A DNA stretch of 64,000 bases from Anniella stebbinsi (GCA_029215795.1 JARDYH010000002.1:295027973-295091972), one strand, 5' to 3'; positions 41,525-54,870 are shown, counted from the stretch's first letter. The notes: a model not told the origin generated them from the sequence alone. Translations and numbers: made by a program.

Positions 41525-41665
41525 TAGAGCAGGGTAGGCAACCTGGTGCCACCCCCAGATGTTTTGGACTACAACTCTCATCATCCCTGACAATTGGCTG
41601 CCCTGTTGGATATTGGAGTCCATCAACATCTGGAAGGCCACATATGCCTTACCCCTGAAGTAGAC
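41525..41665. mobile_element. Short palindromic MITE copy
   Basis: GGTAGGCAACCTGGTGCC, TTTTGGACTACAACTCTCAT, CCCTGACAATTGGCTG and CATCTGGAAGGCC follow the family order; the right arm is diverged. Confidence 0.65.
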
Positions 41666-43520
41666 TATACCAGAGCTAGTAAACAGCAACTTCCTATGAG
41701 CATCATCAGATGAGTGTTTTATACCACGCTCGTTACTGGGCACGCATGGATTTTCACGGCTCCCTCTCACAACGCCATCTGCCTCCTGTGCGCCTCCCAC
41801 TGGTTTCCCGCTCTTTCTGCGATTTTTTCGTTGTAAAATAGTCCAAACAAACTGCGACTCTTCAGAGTTATAATGAAATTGGTCACCATTTCATTTCTTG
41901 CCGTGTGCAGAGAAGTTTTGCAATAAAACAACCACTAGAGGACGCTGTCCTACTACACTGAATGGGCCACGTGGTTGCTGCTTGTCTCCCCTTCCTCTCC
42001 TGTGTGATTCTTCCTGTTGCTATAGTCCAAGAGCAGCAGGAAGTAAGAGTGACGGTAAGGAAACACGATTTCTCCCATCTGATGATCCCCTATATTCCTA
42101 ATCATGTCAATTTCAATTCTGTGTGGAATTCTTTGTAATTCACTGATTGCCATTTGAGACATTTTACATGCAAATAATACATTTGGTGGCAGGATTTAAA
42201 AACAATTTAAGGGTGAAGAAAACGGGGGGGGGGGGAGAGAAAGAAAGAAAGCCCATTTGCCTGATACAAAAAGTGGAAGTGTGAGTGATTTATGTTTCTG
42301 ATGTGACCATCAAAGGGGAACCAGCACATCTCGCTAGGGTTGCGGATGTGGGAACACAGCTACACAGTTTATCTCTGTTTCTTAACAGATTCAAAGAATG
42401 CACTTCGTTATATATTGAATGAATTGAATGAAGAGATGAAATGGACAATTTTCAACAGCACCATATTTTCATGAGGAACAGTTCTAATTAAATCAGGCAA
42501 AGACTGAGCCAGTGGGAGTTACTCCTGAGTAAACATGTACTGGATTGCACTGTAAACCACATTGATTTCAGTGAGAGAATTAAGCATGGGAGCAATGAAA
42601 GTGTTAACTCTTCCCTCCCATTGTACTTAATGGGTCTTAAAGTTGCTTAAGTTTTTACTGAATTAAATCAACTGATTTGCTTTAAGACAAATAGGATCTC
42701 AAAACATTTTTCTTCCCGTACCATTTTGCTTTTGCCTGAAAGAAATGAAATGAATAATTAGTAGGGAGGTGAGTGCCTGACATTTACAAAAACTTTAGAG
42801 AACACCTCTTTGGCTTATTAACAAAGGCCTCTGAGCACATCTCTCGATGACACCGGCAGAACTCCCCCACTTTCGTCCAGCTGTGCAGAAGCAATATCTC
42901 TCCAACACCGACACACACATTAATGAGAAAAGGCAGATAGAGCCTTGCTCTCAATTTTTTTTTAAGTAAAGAAAGTTGCTCTTCTGAGTGGAATATAAGG
43001 CTTCTGGGAGATATTCATTATGTCATACAACTGAGTTCAAATCCAGATTGGTCTTTCTTGGCTATTCTACTTTTGCAATATGGGTGACCAAACTTCTTTC
43101 ACAACAAGGTTGTGAATCGTTATTTGGTAGTAGACTTAATTCACCCTAGTCATAGTGGCAGACAGTAAGATAAGGGAGAAGACTAAGAACATTTGTCCAC
43201 AGCAGGCCATTTTGTTTATGTACTAAATGTCCAACCTGAGTATAAATGGAGGTAAAAAAATCAGTACATTTTGATCGATGACTGCATTGTCTGTATTACA
43301 TTCCTAACTGTGTTACATTCCTAATTTTGATGGAAGTGAGAGAAATGCAGGTAGAAAATTGGAACAATTGGCTAAGGACAGCCCAGTGATGATCCAGCTC
43401 CTGACTAATTCCCTAGCATTTATACCTTACCTAACAGGGAGTGTGCTGTTTCCTCTTGCTGGTGTGCCTTGGGGGATGCATTTGTACAAAGACGGTATGG
43501 ATGAACCAGCTACTGCAGAG
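41666..43520. other. No recognisable gene; short poly-G/GAAA tract near 42226
   Basis: A G-run followed by GAAAGAAAGAAAG lies at 42224-42251. No known repeat or coding region was recognised in the rest. Confidence 0.4.
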
Positions 43521-43645
43521 GAGGGGAACTGGAGGACTTCCAGATGTTGTTGGAGTCCATCATCCCTGACTTTTGGCCATGCTGGCTGGAGCTGATGGGA
43601 GTTGTACTCCAACAACATCTGGAGGGCTGCAGCTTCCTCATCCCA
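43521..43645. mobile_element. Short palindromic MITE, best-preserved copy
   Basis: Left GGAACTGGAGGACTTCCAGATGTTGTTGGAGT and right CTCCAACAACATCTGGAGGG are inverted copies around the central CATGCTGGCTGGAGCTGATGG. A ~125-bp hairpin. Confidence 0.7.
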
Positions 43646-43788
43646 GAACCACTCCATGAATATAGCCATTAAGAAGAACATTTTCTTTTTAGAAGAAACA
43701 ATTGTAGTAGCAGATATTGTCCCTGCAGTGTTTCCTATATCCACAAAGAGTCTAGTTCATAGGAAATGTACCCTGCATCCTCAGAGAG

Positions 43789-44108
43789 TAGGGTGGCCAT
43801 ATGAAAAGGAGGACAGGGCTCCTGTATCTTTAACAGTTGCATAAAAAAAGGAATTTCAGTAGGTGTCATTTGTATGCATGCAGCACCTGGTGAAGTGCCC
43901 TCTTCATCACAACAGTTAAAGCTACAGGAGCCCTGCCCTCTTTAGTATCTGGTCACTCTAGTTTAGCTCCTGCAGCTTTAACTGTCATGATGAAGAAGGC
44001 ATTTCACCAGGTGCTGCATGCATACAAATAACACCTGCTGAAATTCCCTTTTCTATGCAACTTTTAAAGATACAGGGGCCCTGTCCTCCTTTTCATATAG
44101 TCACCCTA
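43789..44108. mobile_element. Near-palindromic hAT-like MITE, copy 6 (subtype B)
   Basis: 320 bp, TAGGGTGGCCATATGAAAAG at the left, with perfect 8-bp duplications TCAGAGAG (43781-43788 and 44109-44116). Confidence 0.92.
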
Positions 44109-44116
44109 TCAGAGAG

Positions 44117-46867
44117 CATCATGTGGAGCCCAAAGTGGTATGTGAACTGGCCCTATAGAGTTATGTTTCTAGGACTGAGTTGCAAGACCCACAGTCTCAT
44201 ATGGGGCAAAGATTGTTGATATGTATACATGTAGGTGATGTGTTTCATGCATTGTTGGTGGATTGCAGTGATGGCTGTTAGCATGCCGTGGAGCAGTAGG
44301 AATATCGTATGGCAGAGAGACAGCCTATACTCCAGGGGGAGGGTAGGAAAAGGTAAAATAAAACAATATATGTCTGTTTAAGGCAAGACCAGGTAGGTAG
44401 ACTGAATTTCCCAGTAGACTACTGACTTCTGAACTTTTATACAGCAACACTCAAGCAATCTGCCACTTGCTATTTCTGATGCCGTACTCTGAATCTCACT
44501 CTGTTTGCTTTTTTCCCGAAGTTATTGACTCTAAACAGATAGATGAAACTCGGCTCCCTCGAATGCTCTGTTTTCCTAATGTTCAGGGCAATGGAATATT
44601 TGCCCATTTCCCCCAAACAATGTCCCTTTGAGAAGGAAGAACACTGTCTTGCTGGTGAACAAGCATCAAATATTAACTGGAATAATAATACAGTAATGAA
44701 TGTTATTTCTTTGAAAATAGACGTACGTTGCTTGGCTGGCCACAGGGTGGCATCTGTTCTACCCATTTGAACTGAATCCTTTCCTCTGCATTTCCAGGGA
44801 AATGGCTACTAAGCCCCTTCAGAGTTGGTCCATGTTGGAAAATTAATCCTAGTCACTGTGTAGAAATGACAGTTAACAAAAATAATTGTGTATCTCTTCT
44901 GAAGGTGCAGGAAAAAGAACTAACGATGTACCATGTCATTTATACAGACTCCTGTACGTTGGTTATGCGTTTATTCAGAAAATGTGTAATTATTCATTAG
45001 CTTTATTCATTAGACTTTAAAAGAAATTAGCTCTGTGTGACTATTATGACTGGATAAGGAATGCTTGCAATTTATGGGAAAGGCAGAATAAATTCATTGA
45101 CAGGCTTAATATAATCCAAGAGAACTGCGCACACACACACATAACCATCAGCCCCATGTTGACTCTCTTCCCCCTGTAATGTATAGTTCAACTTACTGCA
45201 TGTCCAGACATCTGATGTGCATTTTACCAGGTCCAATGTAAAGGGTAGTTCTAGTTGGGGCCCTTTTGAGGGTCCCTGCTACAGGAGGGGCCCACTGACA
45301 AAGTCCTCTGGAGGAAGTCCCCTGGAGTTGCTCCTCCTCTTCACCATGGCACCCTACATTGTTCATCCGCCTCTCACCCTGGCCCAGAAAAAGCAATAGT
45401 AGATACTGCTGCCTCCTTGCTCACTGGCTCTCTGCCTCTCAACCAAGTCTGTGGTAGCAATGGTGAAAAAGAGGATGTGGCGCAATAGCAGCTGAAGACA
45501 ATGGTGTTGAGAAGGTAGACTCACTTGGGGGAAACCAAAAAAAGGACACCCAGTGGCAGGAGGGAATGACGCTCTTTCTGGAGGCCCTGGAGAGGCCCCG
45601 ATTGGAGCAAAGTAGGGAAAAGTGTGTCATTCCCCCACCGCTCCAATTGGGACCTTTTCTTTAATGTCCTTTTCTTTAAGGTCCAGCAATTATATGCTTT
45701 CCTCTTTAAGGCCCCGATTGAAGCTGTGGGGGGGGGGGGGGGAGGGGGAGATGACAACCTTAAAGGGGAAAGCATGTAATTCCAGGGCATTATAGAAAAT
45801 TACAGAAAATCACCCCTGACTCCCTGATAGAACCAAAACCAGGACAAAAACCACTCCTTCCCCACAGCAGATGCAATTCTGCGGAACCATTCACTGCAAA
45901 AGTCGATGGGGGGTTATGTGTGGGGGAAGAATTCCAAGACAGATAGTGCAAAGGAGGCATGACAAGAGAAAAGAAACATCCTGGGGGCAATGTGGCACTA
46001 GTATGATATATGAGTGACTGGATTTGCATTTTTTTTAAACCATGTTAATTAACTCCTTTAAAATGTGATAGCAAGCTTATCATCTGAGGAACTTGTCAGG
46101 CTAGTCATCTGCTAGGTGTCCTCCCAGCCTTGTTCCTGACCCTGCCCTGCAATAGTTGCAGCTCGGGAAGGCAGAAGAAATCCTATTGTTGTTTTAGCCA
46201 GTACCCTCCACTCCAGCTCTGCCTTCTCTTGTCAAGTGGAATGAACCTATCGCATGTTGCGTGCTTGTTCCTACAAAGGCTGCGGTGCAGAGCTAGGGCC
46301 AAGCGCACGAGGTATTTTTTAAAAAAGAGGGAAAGGGTTTACGCACCGAAGAATTTTAAAGACTAAGAAGACAAGTAACACACGAAGCAGGACAAAAAAG
46401 GGAGGGATATCATCAAATATGTGTCCATTTGCTTTTTTTCCAAATGTATTGCTTTATTATTACAAAGCAGCGATAAGGGAAGTGGCTGTTAAGTAGGTCA
46501 GCCCAGCTGGCTGTCAGAATAAAAAGGAGGCGGGTGGCAGCCAGCTCCAACAGGGAAAGCACAAAGGGAGAAGTTTATGTCGGGACCTCACTTCTCATCA
46601 CGAAAATGCTTTGTAACCTCAGGATGAAAGGCATTACGTGAGACCGAGGTATCGATTCCTAATGACGGATGAGTGCAAGAACACAACTCAGTCTCATCCT
46701 ATCATTCTCAAGCCTCCCAAGAAAGTTTGACCAAATGCACCTGGTTCCTTTTTCAGCTTCCAGATGTGCTTGATTGGGTCAGGCTTCACCCCCCACCCCA
46801 GTTTGCACAATTCTGGCATCTCTGAGGTTATAAATCCTTCTCCTGTCCACTGCCCCCTCCCTGGACA
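44117..46867. other. No gene; poly-G tract at about 45727-45748
   Basis: A homopurine G tract lies near 45727-45748. 45640-45720 has short mirrored CCTTTTCTTTAA blocks. No repeat family or supported frame was recognised; the overlapping short frames have no known content. Confidence 0.35.
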
Positions 46868-46875
46868 ACCTAAGT

Positions 46876-47179
46876 TAGGGTGACCTGGGCTCCTGTATCT
46901 TTAACAGTTGCATAGAAAAGGGAATTTCAGCAGGTGTCATTTGTATGCATGCAGCACCTGGTGAAATTCCCTCTTCATCACAACAGATAAAGCTGCAGGA
47001 GCTAAACTAGAGTGACCAGATACAAAAGAGGGCAGGGCTCCTATAGCTTTAACAGTTGTGATGAAAAGGGGATTTCACCAGGTGCTTCATGCATACAAAT
47101 GACACCTGCTGAGATTCCCCTTTCAATACAACTGTTAAAGGTACAGGAGTCCTGTCCTCCTTTTCATATGGTCGCACTA
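46876..47179. mobile_element. Near-palindromic hAT-like MITE, copy 7 (subtype B, left-end deletion)
   Basis: TAGGGTGACC is followed directly by TGGGCTCCTG, so about 20 bp of the left terminal region are missing, while the right end keeps CTTTTCATATGGTCGCACTA. Flanks do not match (ACCTAAGT and ATCAGGGA), as expected for an older copy. Confidence 0.82.
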
Positions 47180-47187
47180 ATCAGGGA

Positions 47188-47634
47188 AATCCATAAAGTA
47201 TGCCACACATCAAAGGGGTGGAGGGAGAAAAAAAGACTGAATGAAGGTTATTCAATCTCAATAATAAATAAATATCATGACGAAGGCAAGAGAACGTCTT
47301 GATTAAAATGGAGGTAAAGTATGACCTGAGTGTGTCAAAAATGTTTGTGGCTGCATGCCTTGGCTGGCCCAATCAGATGTTTACATGGTCATCTAATAAT
47401 GACATGATACCACTGGAGTGTGGGAGCCCCAGCTCAGCCTGAGATGCTTTAAAAGGAGTCTCCTTATTTCTCCTACGGAAAATGCTTTCACTTTATCTCT
47501 CATGTGAGATTCTGACAATCTGTTATGTGAGTGGCGGGCAACCATTTTTCTGTCAAGGACCACATTCCCTTGAAGGTAATCTGGCAGGGCCATTGGAAGT
47601 GGGTGAGACCACAGCCAAAAGTGAGTGGGTCATC

Positions 47635-47671
<37 letters not shown>

Positions 47672-48254
47672 CCTCTCCCTCTCTCTCTCTACTACCCCCT
47701 TTCCTTTCTTGTCCCCTCTTCTTTTTAGAGGTCTGATTACATGCAGGCTGAGAACCTCTTACATCAACAAAGGGGGTGTTGGAGATTTGTTCTCTATCAT
47801 CTCATTTATCCTTTCGGAAAGATACACTTACCTGACTTAGGAAAGTAATTGTGTTGTAATCTGCTTTGTAAGCCTTTTCAGCTATAACTTTATATTTACA
47901 CTTGGTTTTGGGTTGTCATGTTGCTGTGTGTGTCTGTACATATGTATACTTGTACTTCAGTAAAACAGAATGTAAAAACAAGACCCCTTGACAGAGAGGA
48001 GTGAAGACGCAAGAAGTGGAATGCTGGAACTGATGTCCACATGGGATTGTTGCAGGGCAGGGGTTGGGGAAGCAGGCCAGAGAGGGAGCTCACAGCCAAC
48101 CATTCTACCCAGAAGGCACCCGAGCTAGAAATAGCAGATCACCCTCTTCTGATTTTGGGTTGGAAGTCTACACCCAGTGTGACCACAGCAGTGATGTAAA
48201 TCCTTCTCCCCTGGAACAACTAGTCAAGCTGTCCTCAACCTGGTATTCTCCAGA
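47188..48254. other. No gene; (CT)n microsatellite at 47637-47690
   Basis: A CT-rich tract near 47637-47690 produces Ser/Leu-rich frames that are not genes. Nothing else recognised. Confidence 0.4.
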
Positions 48255-48515
48255 TATGTTGGCTACATATATGTGGTGTAGTGGGTAAAGTGCTGGACTG
48301 GGAGTCGGAAGATCCAGGTTCTAGTCCTCACTTGGCCATGGAAACCCACTGGGTGACTTTGGGCCAGTCACAGACTCTCAGCCCAACCTACCTGTCAGGG
48401 TTGTTGTTTGAGGATAAAATGGAGAGGAGGAGGAGGATTATGTACGCTGCTTTGGGTTCCTTGGGGGGCAAAAGGGCAGGCTATAAATGCAATAATAAAT
48501 GATAAATAAATAAGT
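48255..48515 (+). mobile_element. Sauria-type tRNA-derived SINE, near full length
   Basis: The tRNA-like head GTGGTGTAGTGGGTAAAGTG (A box region) and CCAGGTTCTAGTCC (B box region) is followed by the body GGCCATGGAAACCCACTGGG, GACTTTGGGCCAGTCAC and GGGTTGTTG, then the tail TGGGTTCCTTGGGGG and AATAAATGATAAATAAATA. This order matches the SINE family known from lizards and snakes, and is the best taxonomic marker in the window. Confidence 0.85.
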
Positions 48516-48603
48516 CCCAGCATCCCCCATCCAGATGGTACCCTCCAGTCCCCAACCTGATACTCTCCAGTCCACCACATCAGAGAATTGAACACAGGAC
48601 TCA

Positions 48604-48616
48604 CAGACACATGGAC

Positions 48617-48650
<34 letters not shown>
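48604..48650. repeat. (CA)n microsatellite
   Basis: Nearly pure CA repeat, preceded by a less regular ACACGCAC stretch. Confidence 0.9.
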
Positions 48651-48651
<1 letters not shown>

Positions 48652-51009
48652 GTACGATGTGGACCAGCACTGGGGGAATTTGCAGCATTGAGTAGAGCAA
48701 AACACTCTCTTGGTGAGAAGAAAAAGATTCATCCCATTCCACGGATCAAGTACCTGCTGGATGAGTTGCTGACTGACTGATGAGGGCTTGCTTGGAGCAT
48801 GGGGGGAGGGAGGATAGCGAGAAGAGGACCCAAAGTGCCTCCAGCTAACTCTAATGCCCAGCATCACTGTTTGACTGAGGGGGGGGGGGAAGAAAGCCCC
48901 CCAAATGGCCCCAGTGGTGGTGTTTGGAGCCAAAGTGGCTCCTGCTGGAAAAATAGTACAGATCAATGATTATGCAAAATGGTTCTTTTGAAATAAGAAT
49001 GCCAAATATTCATTTTTAATATTGCTGATCATATTTGTAAGTTCCACAGGTGGGCTTGTTGTGTTTTATACATTGGCTCTATTAACAGAACTTGTTTTTG
49101 TGTGAGCAACGACCTCATTGGTGAGCTTTAACTGTAAAGTGTTGAACTAATAAAGTGTTGAACTAATAAATTAACTGATGAAATGTGACTTCAGCGCTTG
49201 AATCAGGGATTACACATTGGCATTGACAGATAAACAACCCATCTATGAAATGCAGCCTGGCTATCACTCACCACGTTCATGCAGATTGCTGCAAATTTTG
49301 TTGACTTTATTTTAATAAAATATGCAAAATTTGGCATGGATGCTTTTGACCATTCCTGATCGTCTTAGAGTGCTGAATAACGCCATACATGCCCAGACCT
49401 TTGTGCATGGGGAGGGGGGATCAGTTGCGAAAGCCACATATGCCTTGAGCTGCACCTCTACTACTTCCCCACCACATCTGCATTAGCACAATGCCAGTGC
49501 TGGCTGATTTATTTGCACAATTCAAACTATGATGTTGATGACATCTCTCTCTCTCTTTTTAATGTATGCCATATCTAGACCTACTTTTCCAGAGATGTTC
49601 TCCTGACTTTCCCATTTGTCATTCAAGTGCCAAATCAGGAATAGGATAAACTCTCTAGACCATTTACGGTGTAGAAAGTTGAGGTTGCTTTACAAGTTAC
49701 TTACTACAAAAGATAAATTCTGTATGTTCTCTTCTATGGTCAAGCTTTGAACCAGCTGCCCACCTTAATAACCTGTGGTCCAGCACAGGTCACCAGGAAA
49801 GTCTAGTGCTGATGCGGGTACCTCTGTCTGAGACTTGCTGATCTATATGGGAGGCTGATTCCAGGCATTCCTTAGGCCACATGGAGACTTTGCCATGCAG
49901 AAGTATTTTCTGTGGCCACTGTTCCACTGCTGTAATATCTGAATCAGCCCTTGATCATTGTTCCCTCCCTTTGTAGAACCATTATAGGGACACATTTTCC
50001 TTCCGCTGCAGTGATCTTATGCCTACTCATTCCTTTGATTTTCTCCTGCACATAACGGTTGTGGCGATGAATGCTGATTTCAATGGCTTCGTCCAATTCC
50101 AGGCTGTCATTTTTTGCTGGTAATTAGTTTGGGAATAATAAAAAGCAGCCTTATAAAGCTGCACTTTTGCTGCACACAAGGCCACTTAAACTGACGATGT
50201 GATGAATTAGATGGTTTACCTGCAGGAAACTGGATTTCCAATCTGAGACCTGTAACAGCATGAGCAAACCTGCCTGGATGGGTTAACCCTTTAAACATGG
50301 CCCTCATAAGCCTCTTCCTCGCCAAGCTCTTGAGCCTAAGGGCAGGCTTAATTAAAAGTTCCCTTAAAATATATTCCCCACTGTTTTGAGCTACTGCGTT
50401 TCAAACAGTCTGGTGCTCTGCCAAAGCAGGATCTAGGCATATATTAAAAGTGACAGGTACAAAAGATAGCATGTCTTTCCTTTTTCCCTTTCCACTGATC
50501 CATATGCTTGTAAAGTCATGAGGAAAACATTCATTTAAATAAAATTAAAAAGATAGCAGTAACCTTTTGCTCTTGTCCAGTTAAAAACTGTACTGCAAAC
50601 ACCCATTTCTTCTTTTCATGACAGCTTTGAAAGTTCACATGCCTATTCAATTTTGTCATTTGGCCGACACTACCGGATTTCTACTCTTCATGCAAAAGTT
50701 GGCTCTGCATTCATCTGGCCTGAATAGTATTGGTGGCTACATTCAGGAGACTAAAAGTGATTGACTCTGGTAATAGTGTGAATATAACTGGAAAACTCTG
50801 AAGCATATCAAAACTTGTGTACTTTTACAGCTATGGCTACTGAAATTATAGAGATAGACAGATAGGTAGAACATTGTTTCCTGCCAAGGAGATGAGCCCC
50901 ACACTAAAGACAGTGAGGGGGCATCGGTGGTATGTTTTTAAGCAGAAGGTGCCAGTTTCACTGCCTCCAACTTCTCCAGTTAAGAAGATCACAGAGCAGG
51001 TGATGGGAC
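48651..51009. other. No gene; repeat-free stretch near 50030-50390
   Basis: A G-run lies near 48879-48889. 50030-50390 has no repeat hallmark and contains GGTAATTAGTTTGGGAATAA, CTTATAAAGCTGCAC and GGCTTAATTAAAAG, a texture often seen in conserved enhancers. No supported coding frame. Confidence 0.35.
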
Positions 51010-51130
51010 ACACAGGCCTTCCCCAGTCTGGGGCCCTACAGATGTGGACTTCAACTCTCAGGAACCTCCATCAGTATCCCAGCTAGGAGTTGTGGTCTGA
51101 CACATCTGGAGGTTGTGGAAGGCTGGGACA
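51010..51130. mobile_element. Short palindromic MITE copy
   Basis: CCTTCCCCAGTCTGGGG and GACTTCAACTCTCAGGA at the left are answered by GGAGTTGTGGTCTGAC, CACATCTGGAGG and GGAAGGCTGGG at the right. Diverged. Confidence 0.5.
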
Positions 51131-51536
51131 GACCTTTGTCTGAGACCTTTGTATGGAGACCCTCTGCTAGTCAGAGGGAACACTGCTGGTCTAGATAGAC
51201 ACACAATCTGGTCTCCTATAACCCCACTTCCTATGAACCCTCCAAAGTAGGCTAGGCTGAGAATCAGTGACTCACCCACAGCCATCCACTGAACTTCCTT
51301 CTAACCTGAGTGGGGACTTGAACATGAGCACCACATATTCACTGCCAGCACTCAAGTGATTACATGTTTGACCAAGAGCGCTATCTGAAAGGCAGGCCCA
51401 CCAATCTTTGGAGATGTTGGAATCCATAGTTGGTTCCACCCAGTTTCAGCAGCCTTGCCCTCTGGTCAGGCCTGGCCTGTTATGCCTGCAGAGCTTCTAG
51501 TTTCCAGCATAAGCTTGCTTAGTTGGGATTGCATTA

Positions 51537-51680
51537 GACCAGGGGTAGGCAATCAGGCACCCTTCAAATATTTTTACTAAGTTCTCATCAGCCCCATCAG
51601 ACTACATGTTTTGGTTACAACTCCCATCAGTCCTAGCTAGCATGATCCGGGACCAGAGGGCATTGGATTGCCTAAGCCAG
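51537..51680. mobile_element. Short palindromic MITE copy
   Basis: CAGGGGTAGGCAATCAGGCACCC at the left mirrors GGGCATTGGATTGCCTAAGCC at the right, with TTACAACTCCCATCAGTCCTAGCTAG in the centre. Confidence 0.55.
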
Positions 51681-52190
51681 CAATAGTGTATGATTTTCTT
51701 ACCCACTGCTGTGAACCAGTTCTAGTAATGGTGGAGTGTAACAATCAAATTTCCCATGGTGTAATAACCAGTGCATGATTGCATATGTGTGGAATATAGT
51801 TGTAGTAATGAGCCAAATACGGGACTGGCTTATGGTGACAAAGGAGCCAGTCTCGTGCTACAGCCTAGTTCCACTCAGATTCCACCAACAAACTGGGGAA
51901 GTAACTTCTATCAATTCCTTTGCCATGGCCACACGGGAGACACATAAGTATCCCATTTCCCTCTAAGCCTAATTTCCAGGTGTTGGGAAGAGGCTAAAGG
52001 CTTTGTCCAACGTCTATAAAGATTGGTTGTTGGAGTTTTTAGATCATTGTCTTGATATTGTGAGTGCTTCACAATAAGAAGAGAAGGAATATAACTCGTA
52101 GATCCATTCCCCCCCCCCCCCCAGAGGATAGTACCGCCAAGCAACTTTCAAATGCTCTGAGTATACATCAGCATCATCAAGTTGGCCACA
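51681..52190. other. No gene; poly-C tract at about 52109-52122
   Basis: No recognisable feature other than the C-run. Confidence 0.4.
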
Positions 52191-52199
52191 GTGGTACAG

Positions 52200-52990
52200 G
52201 GACTAGTAACCTCAAGACTGGATTACTGCAATGAACTATATGGGGAGCTACCCTTAAGGCTGCTCCGGAAGTTGGCGTTAGTGCAAAACACAGCAGCTTG
52301 GCTGTTGTCAGGAGCTGCCCCTTTTCAGCTTGCAACTCCTTTGTTGAGGGAACTGCACTGACTACCTAGGCACTACCTGGCCAGGTTTAAGGTTTTGGTA
52401 CTAGTGTATAAAGGCCAAAACAACTTAGGACCAGGATACTACTTCCAGTATCAGAGGCAGTATACCTATATATGCCAGTTGTTGTGGACATTATTGGGAG
52501 GATGCTGTTGTACTCATGTCCTGCTTGTGGGTTTCCTGTTGACAGCTGGTGGGCCACTATATGAACAGAATGCTGGGCTAGATGGATCCTTGGGCTGATC
52601 CAGCATAGCTCTTATGTTCTTCTGTTTTTATGCAGTTGAGAAAGTGCCTTCTCAACTTGTCCAGTCTAGGAGGTCATTAGATGGAGTGCCCCTAGTGGTT
52701 CCACGTGAATTTATAGTCCGATTGGAATCCACCCAGAGTAGAGCCTTCAGTGTGGTGGCTCAATTTCCATGGAGTGGAACTCCCTCCCTCTGGAGGTCAA
52801 GCAGGCACCAACATTGGGGGTGGGTGGGTTGGTACCTGCTGAAGACATCTTTATTCCAAGAAGTCTTCTTTGAATGACCAGTCACAGTTTTTATTGGTAT
52901 TCCATTTTTAAAAACTTTTAATAGGGTGTTTTATTCTTTTTATCTTTCATTGTTCACTGCTCCAATTTGTTTAGATATGGAGCAGTATAT
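52200..52990 (+). mobile_element. L2/CR1-class LINE tail with a second LINE tail nested in it
   Basis: 52200-52437 translates in pieces to RLDYCNELYG, LVQNTAA and RFKVLVLVYK, the end of an RT. 52438-52625 interrupts it with the CCAGTATCAGAGGCAGTATA ... CAGCATAGCTCTTATGTTCTT tail of the other family (sense). The host LINE resumes at about 52626 (GTTGAGAAAGTGCCTTCTC) and ends in a decayed 3' region near 52990 with ATATAAATGTAAATAAA. Confidence 0.65.
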
Positions 52991-53005
52991 AAATGTAAAT
53001 AAAGG

Positions 53006-53637
53006 GTCTCATCACACCAGTTTTATCGCACTCTCGTCATGGTTTGTGGTTTTGCAACGCAGTACTCACATGACATCATCACTGTCCTGCACTCCCCTCC
53101 CTTTTCTGTATTATTTTGGAGTGGGGAAAATCTAGTTTATTTCCTCCATGCGGGATTAAAGTGCTCTTCCACCCTGTGTTTTGCTGTCCTCGTGTTTTTT
53201 CTTTTGTTGGGGGCCTGTGCTTTGAACGTGTGTTTGCTGATGAAAGAGGAGGGCAGGGCAGTTCTCCTCCAGCACATCGTGTCGAATGAACTGAGATGGT
53301 CAAACGAACTTTTGCTGTTCCAACCCCACCTTCCTTGCCTCCTTGCCTGCAGAAATGGCACCCAGCCCATTAAACATTGAATTGGTAAAATGCTAGACAA
53401 CAAAGACAGAGTGAGGGGGGGAGGCTTCCGCTTCCATCACCCGACAAGAACCAATGAAGTGAAGACGGAAGGAGAAGGGGCAGGGTGGGGCAGGTGCAAT
53501 AACGGGAGAGCAAACAAGTGAAAAGAGTCCCCCAGTACAGCTACTCTCGTGAAAGGGACCAGCACTTGCCGTGCTAAAGAAACAGAGATCAAAATCACGT
53601 GTGCATACCGGGGGGAAAAGTAGGTGTGATGGAGCTC
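53006..53637. mobile_element. Probable non-autonomous DNA element related to 28898-29786
   Basis: The right end GTAGGTGTGATGGAGCTC is the mirror of the GGGCTCCATCACA end at 28898, and the left end GGGTCTCATCACACCAGTTTT is similar. The interior has no convincing frame. Boundaries approximate. Confidence 0.5.
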
Positions 53638-53674
53638 AAAGAAACATCCTAAAGTTACAAAACATTGGGATGTC

Positions 53675-53895
53675 TAGGGTGAACATATGGAAAGGTGGAC
53701 AGGGCTTTTGTATCTTTAACAGTTGTATTGAAAAGGGAATTTCAGCAAATGTCATTTGCATGCATGCAGCACCTGCTGACCAGAAACAAAAGAGGGCAGG
53801 GCTCCTGCAGATTTAACTGTCGTGATAAAGAGGGAATTTCACCAGGTGCTGCATGCATACAAATGACATGTCCTCCTTTCCATATGGTCACCCTA
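53675..53895. mobile_element. Near-palindromic hAT-like MITE, copy 8 (internally deleted)
   Basis: 221 bp with perfect 8-bp duplications GGGATGTC (53667-53674 and 53896-53903). Ends TAGGGTGAACATATGG and CCATATGGTCACCCTA. About 100 bp of the arms are missing compared with full copies. Confidence 0.9.
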
Positions 53896-53903
53896 GGGAT
53901 GTC

Positions 53904-54870
53904 ACTTTGGATTAATCAGGAAAAAGTATGCATTCTCTCCCACCCCCAGGTATTCTACTCCCCAGTCATTTAGGACCTGTTCTTCCTCTTGTTCTGATTC
54001 TCCTCTGTTCTAATTTCAGAGCTAAGTCAGAGACAGGTTGCAAGGCTTTTGCATAAGCAGAAAATGGGCAATAAGATAGTATAGCTTAACTTCTGTTATT
54101 CTGCTGCAACTTGGATTTCATAAAAGGTTAACAGTTATTTTTCTACTGAATGGGAAAAAACAATTGCATCTTGGCAATCATTGTGTCCCTGCTCTTCTCC
54201 CCCTTTATTGTTCTTCCAAACCAGTGGGCCTGAATAGGTATTTTAGCCTGGTTCAGATAATTTCCCAATGATCTGCCTTGTTAAGACAACAGATGTCAAT
54301 TGTTCTCTCTACTCAGTTACTTAATGCTCATGAATGGTCTGATTAAGGTTTCCTGCTGGTAGATAAATGCCAAGGAAAAGCCTCAGCATTTACGGAAAAT
54401 AAATGCAGAAGGGGAAGCAGAGGCATCTATTATCAGTCTGGTAATAACAGAGAATTCTATGAACGTCACTCATGTAATTATACAAAATGATGCATGTGAA
54501 GAACTAAATTAAAAGAGGAGCCACATTAACAATGATCCCTCTGTTTGTGTAAAGCATCCTGGGATCTGAGTTCCAGTGACCTAAATAATTGTGATCAGCA
54601 TTTAGGTACTGGAAACAGGGCACTTAAATCGGCACCAAGAGCCTCCTTCAAAATACACTCTGTGAGCCAAAGAAACACAGTAAATATACATGCTTAAATA
54701 TAAATGTAATTTGAATAAATTGGCATGTGTGTGCCAAACCACTACTGGCAGCAATGTCGTCCTTTTGTGGAATCACATTCTTTCAGCCATGTACACCTTT
54801 GCTTCTGTGCCAATGCAGTATTTACTACACAAAATGGGACCATTTGTTGATCACTGCAGCAGCCTAAATA
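53904..54870. other. No gene; candidate conserved non-coding stretch 54100-54530
   Basis: Repeat-free, AT-rich, with AACAGATGTCAATTG, GGTAATAACAG and CATGTAATTATACAAAATG. These resemble homeodomain and bHLH sites, but conservation cannot be judged from one sequence. Confidence 0.3.

Noticed and set aside
47482..47840. Ser/Leu-rich frames at 47482-47840
   Set aside because: Read through a (CT)n tract in three frames.
48395..48966. Cys/Val-rich frames on the - strand near 48400-48970
   Set aside because: They translate the CA microsatellite and the SINE; no real protein.
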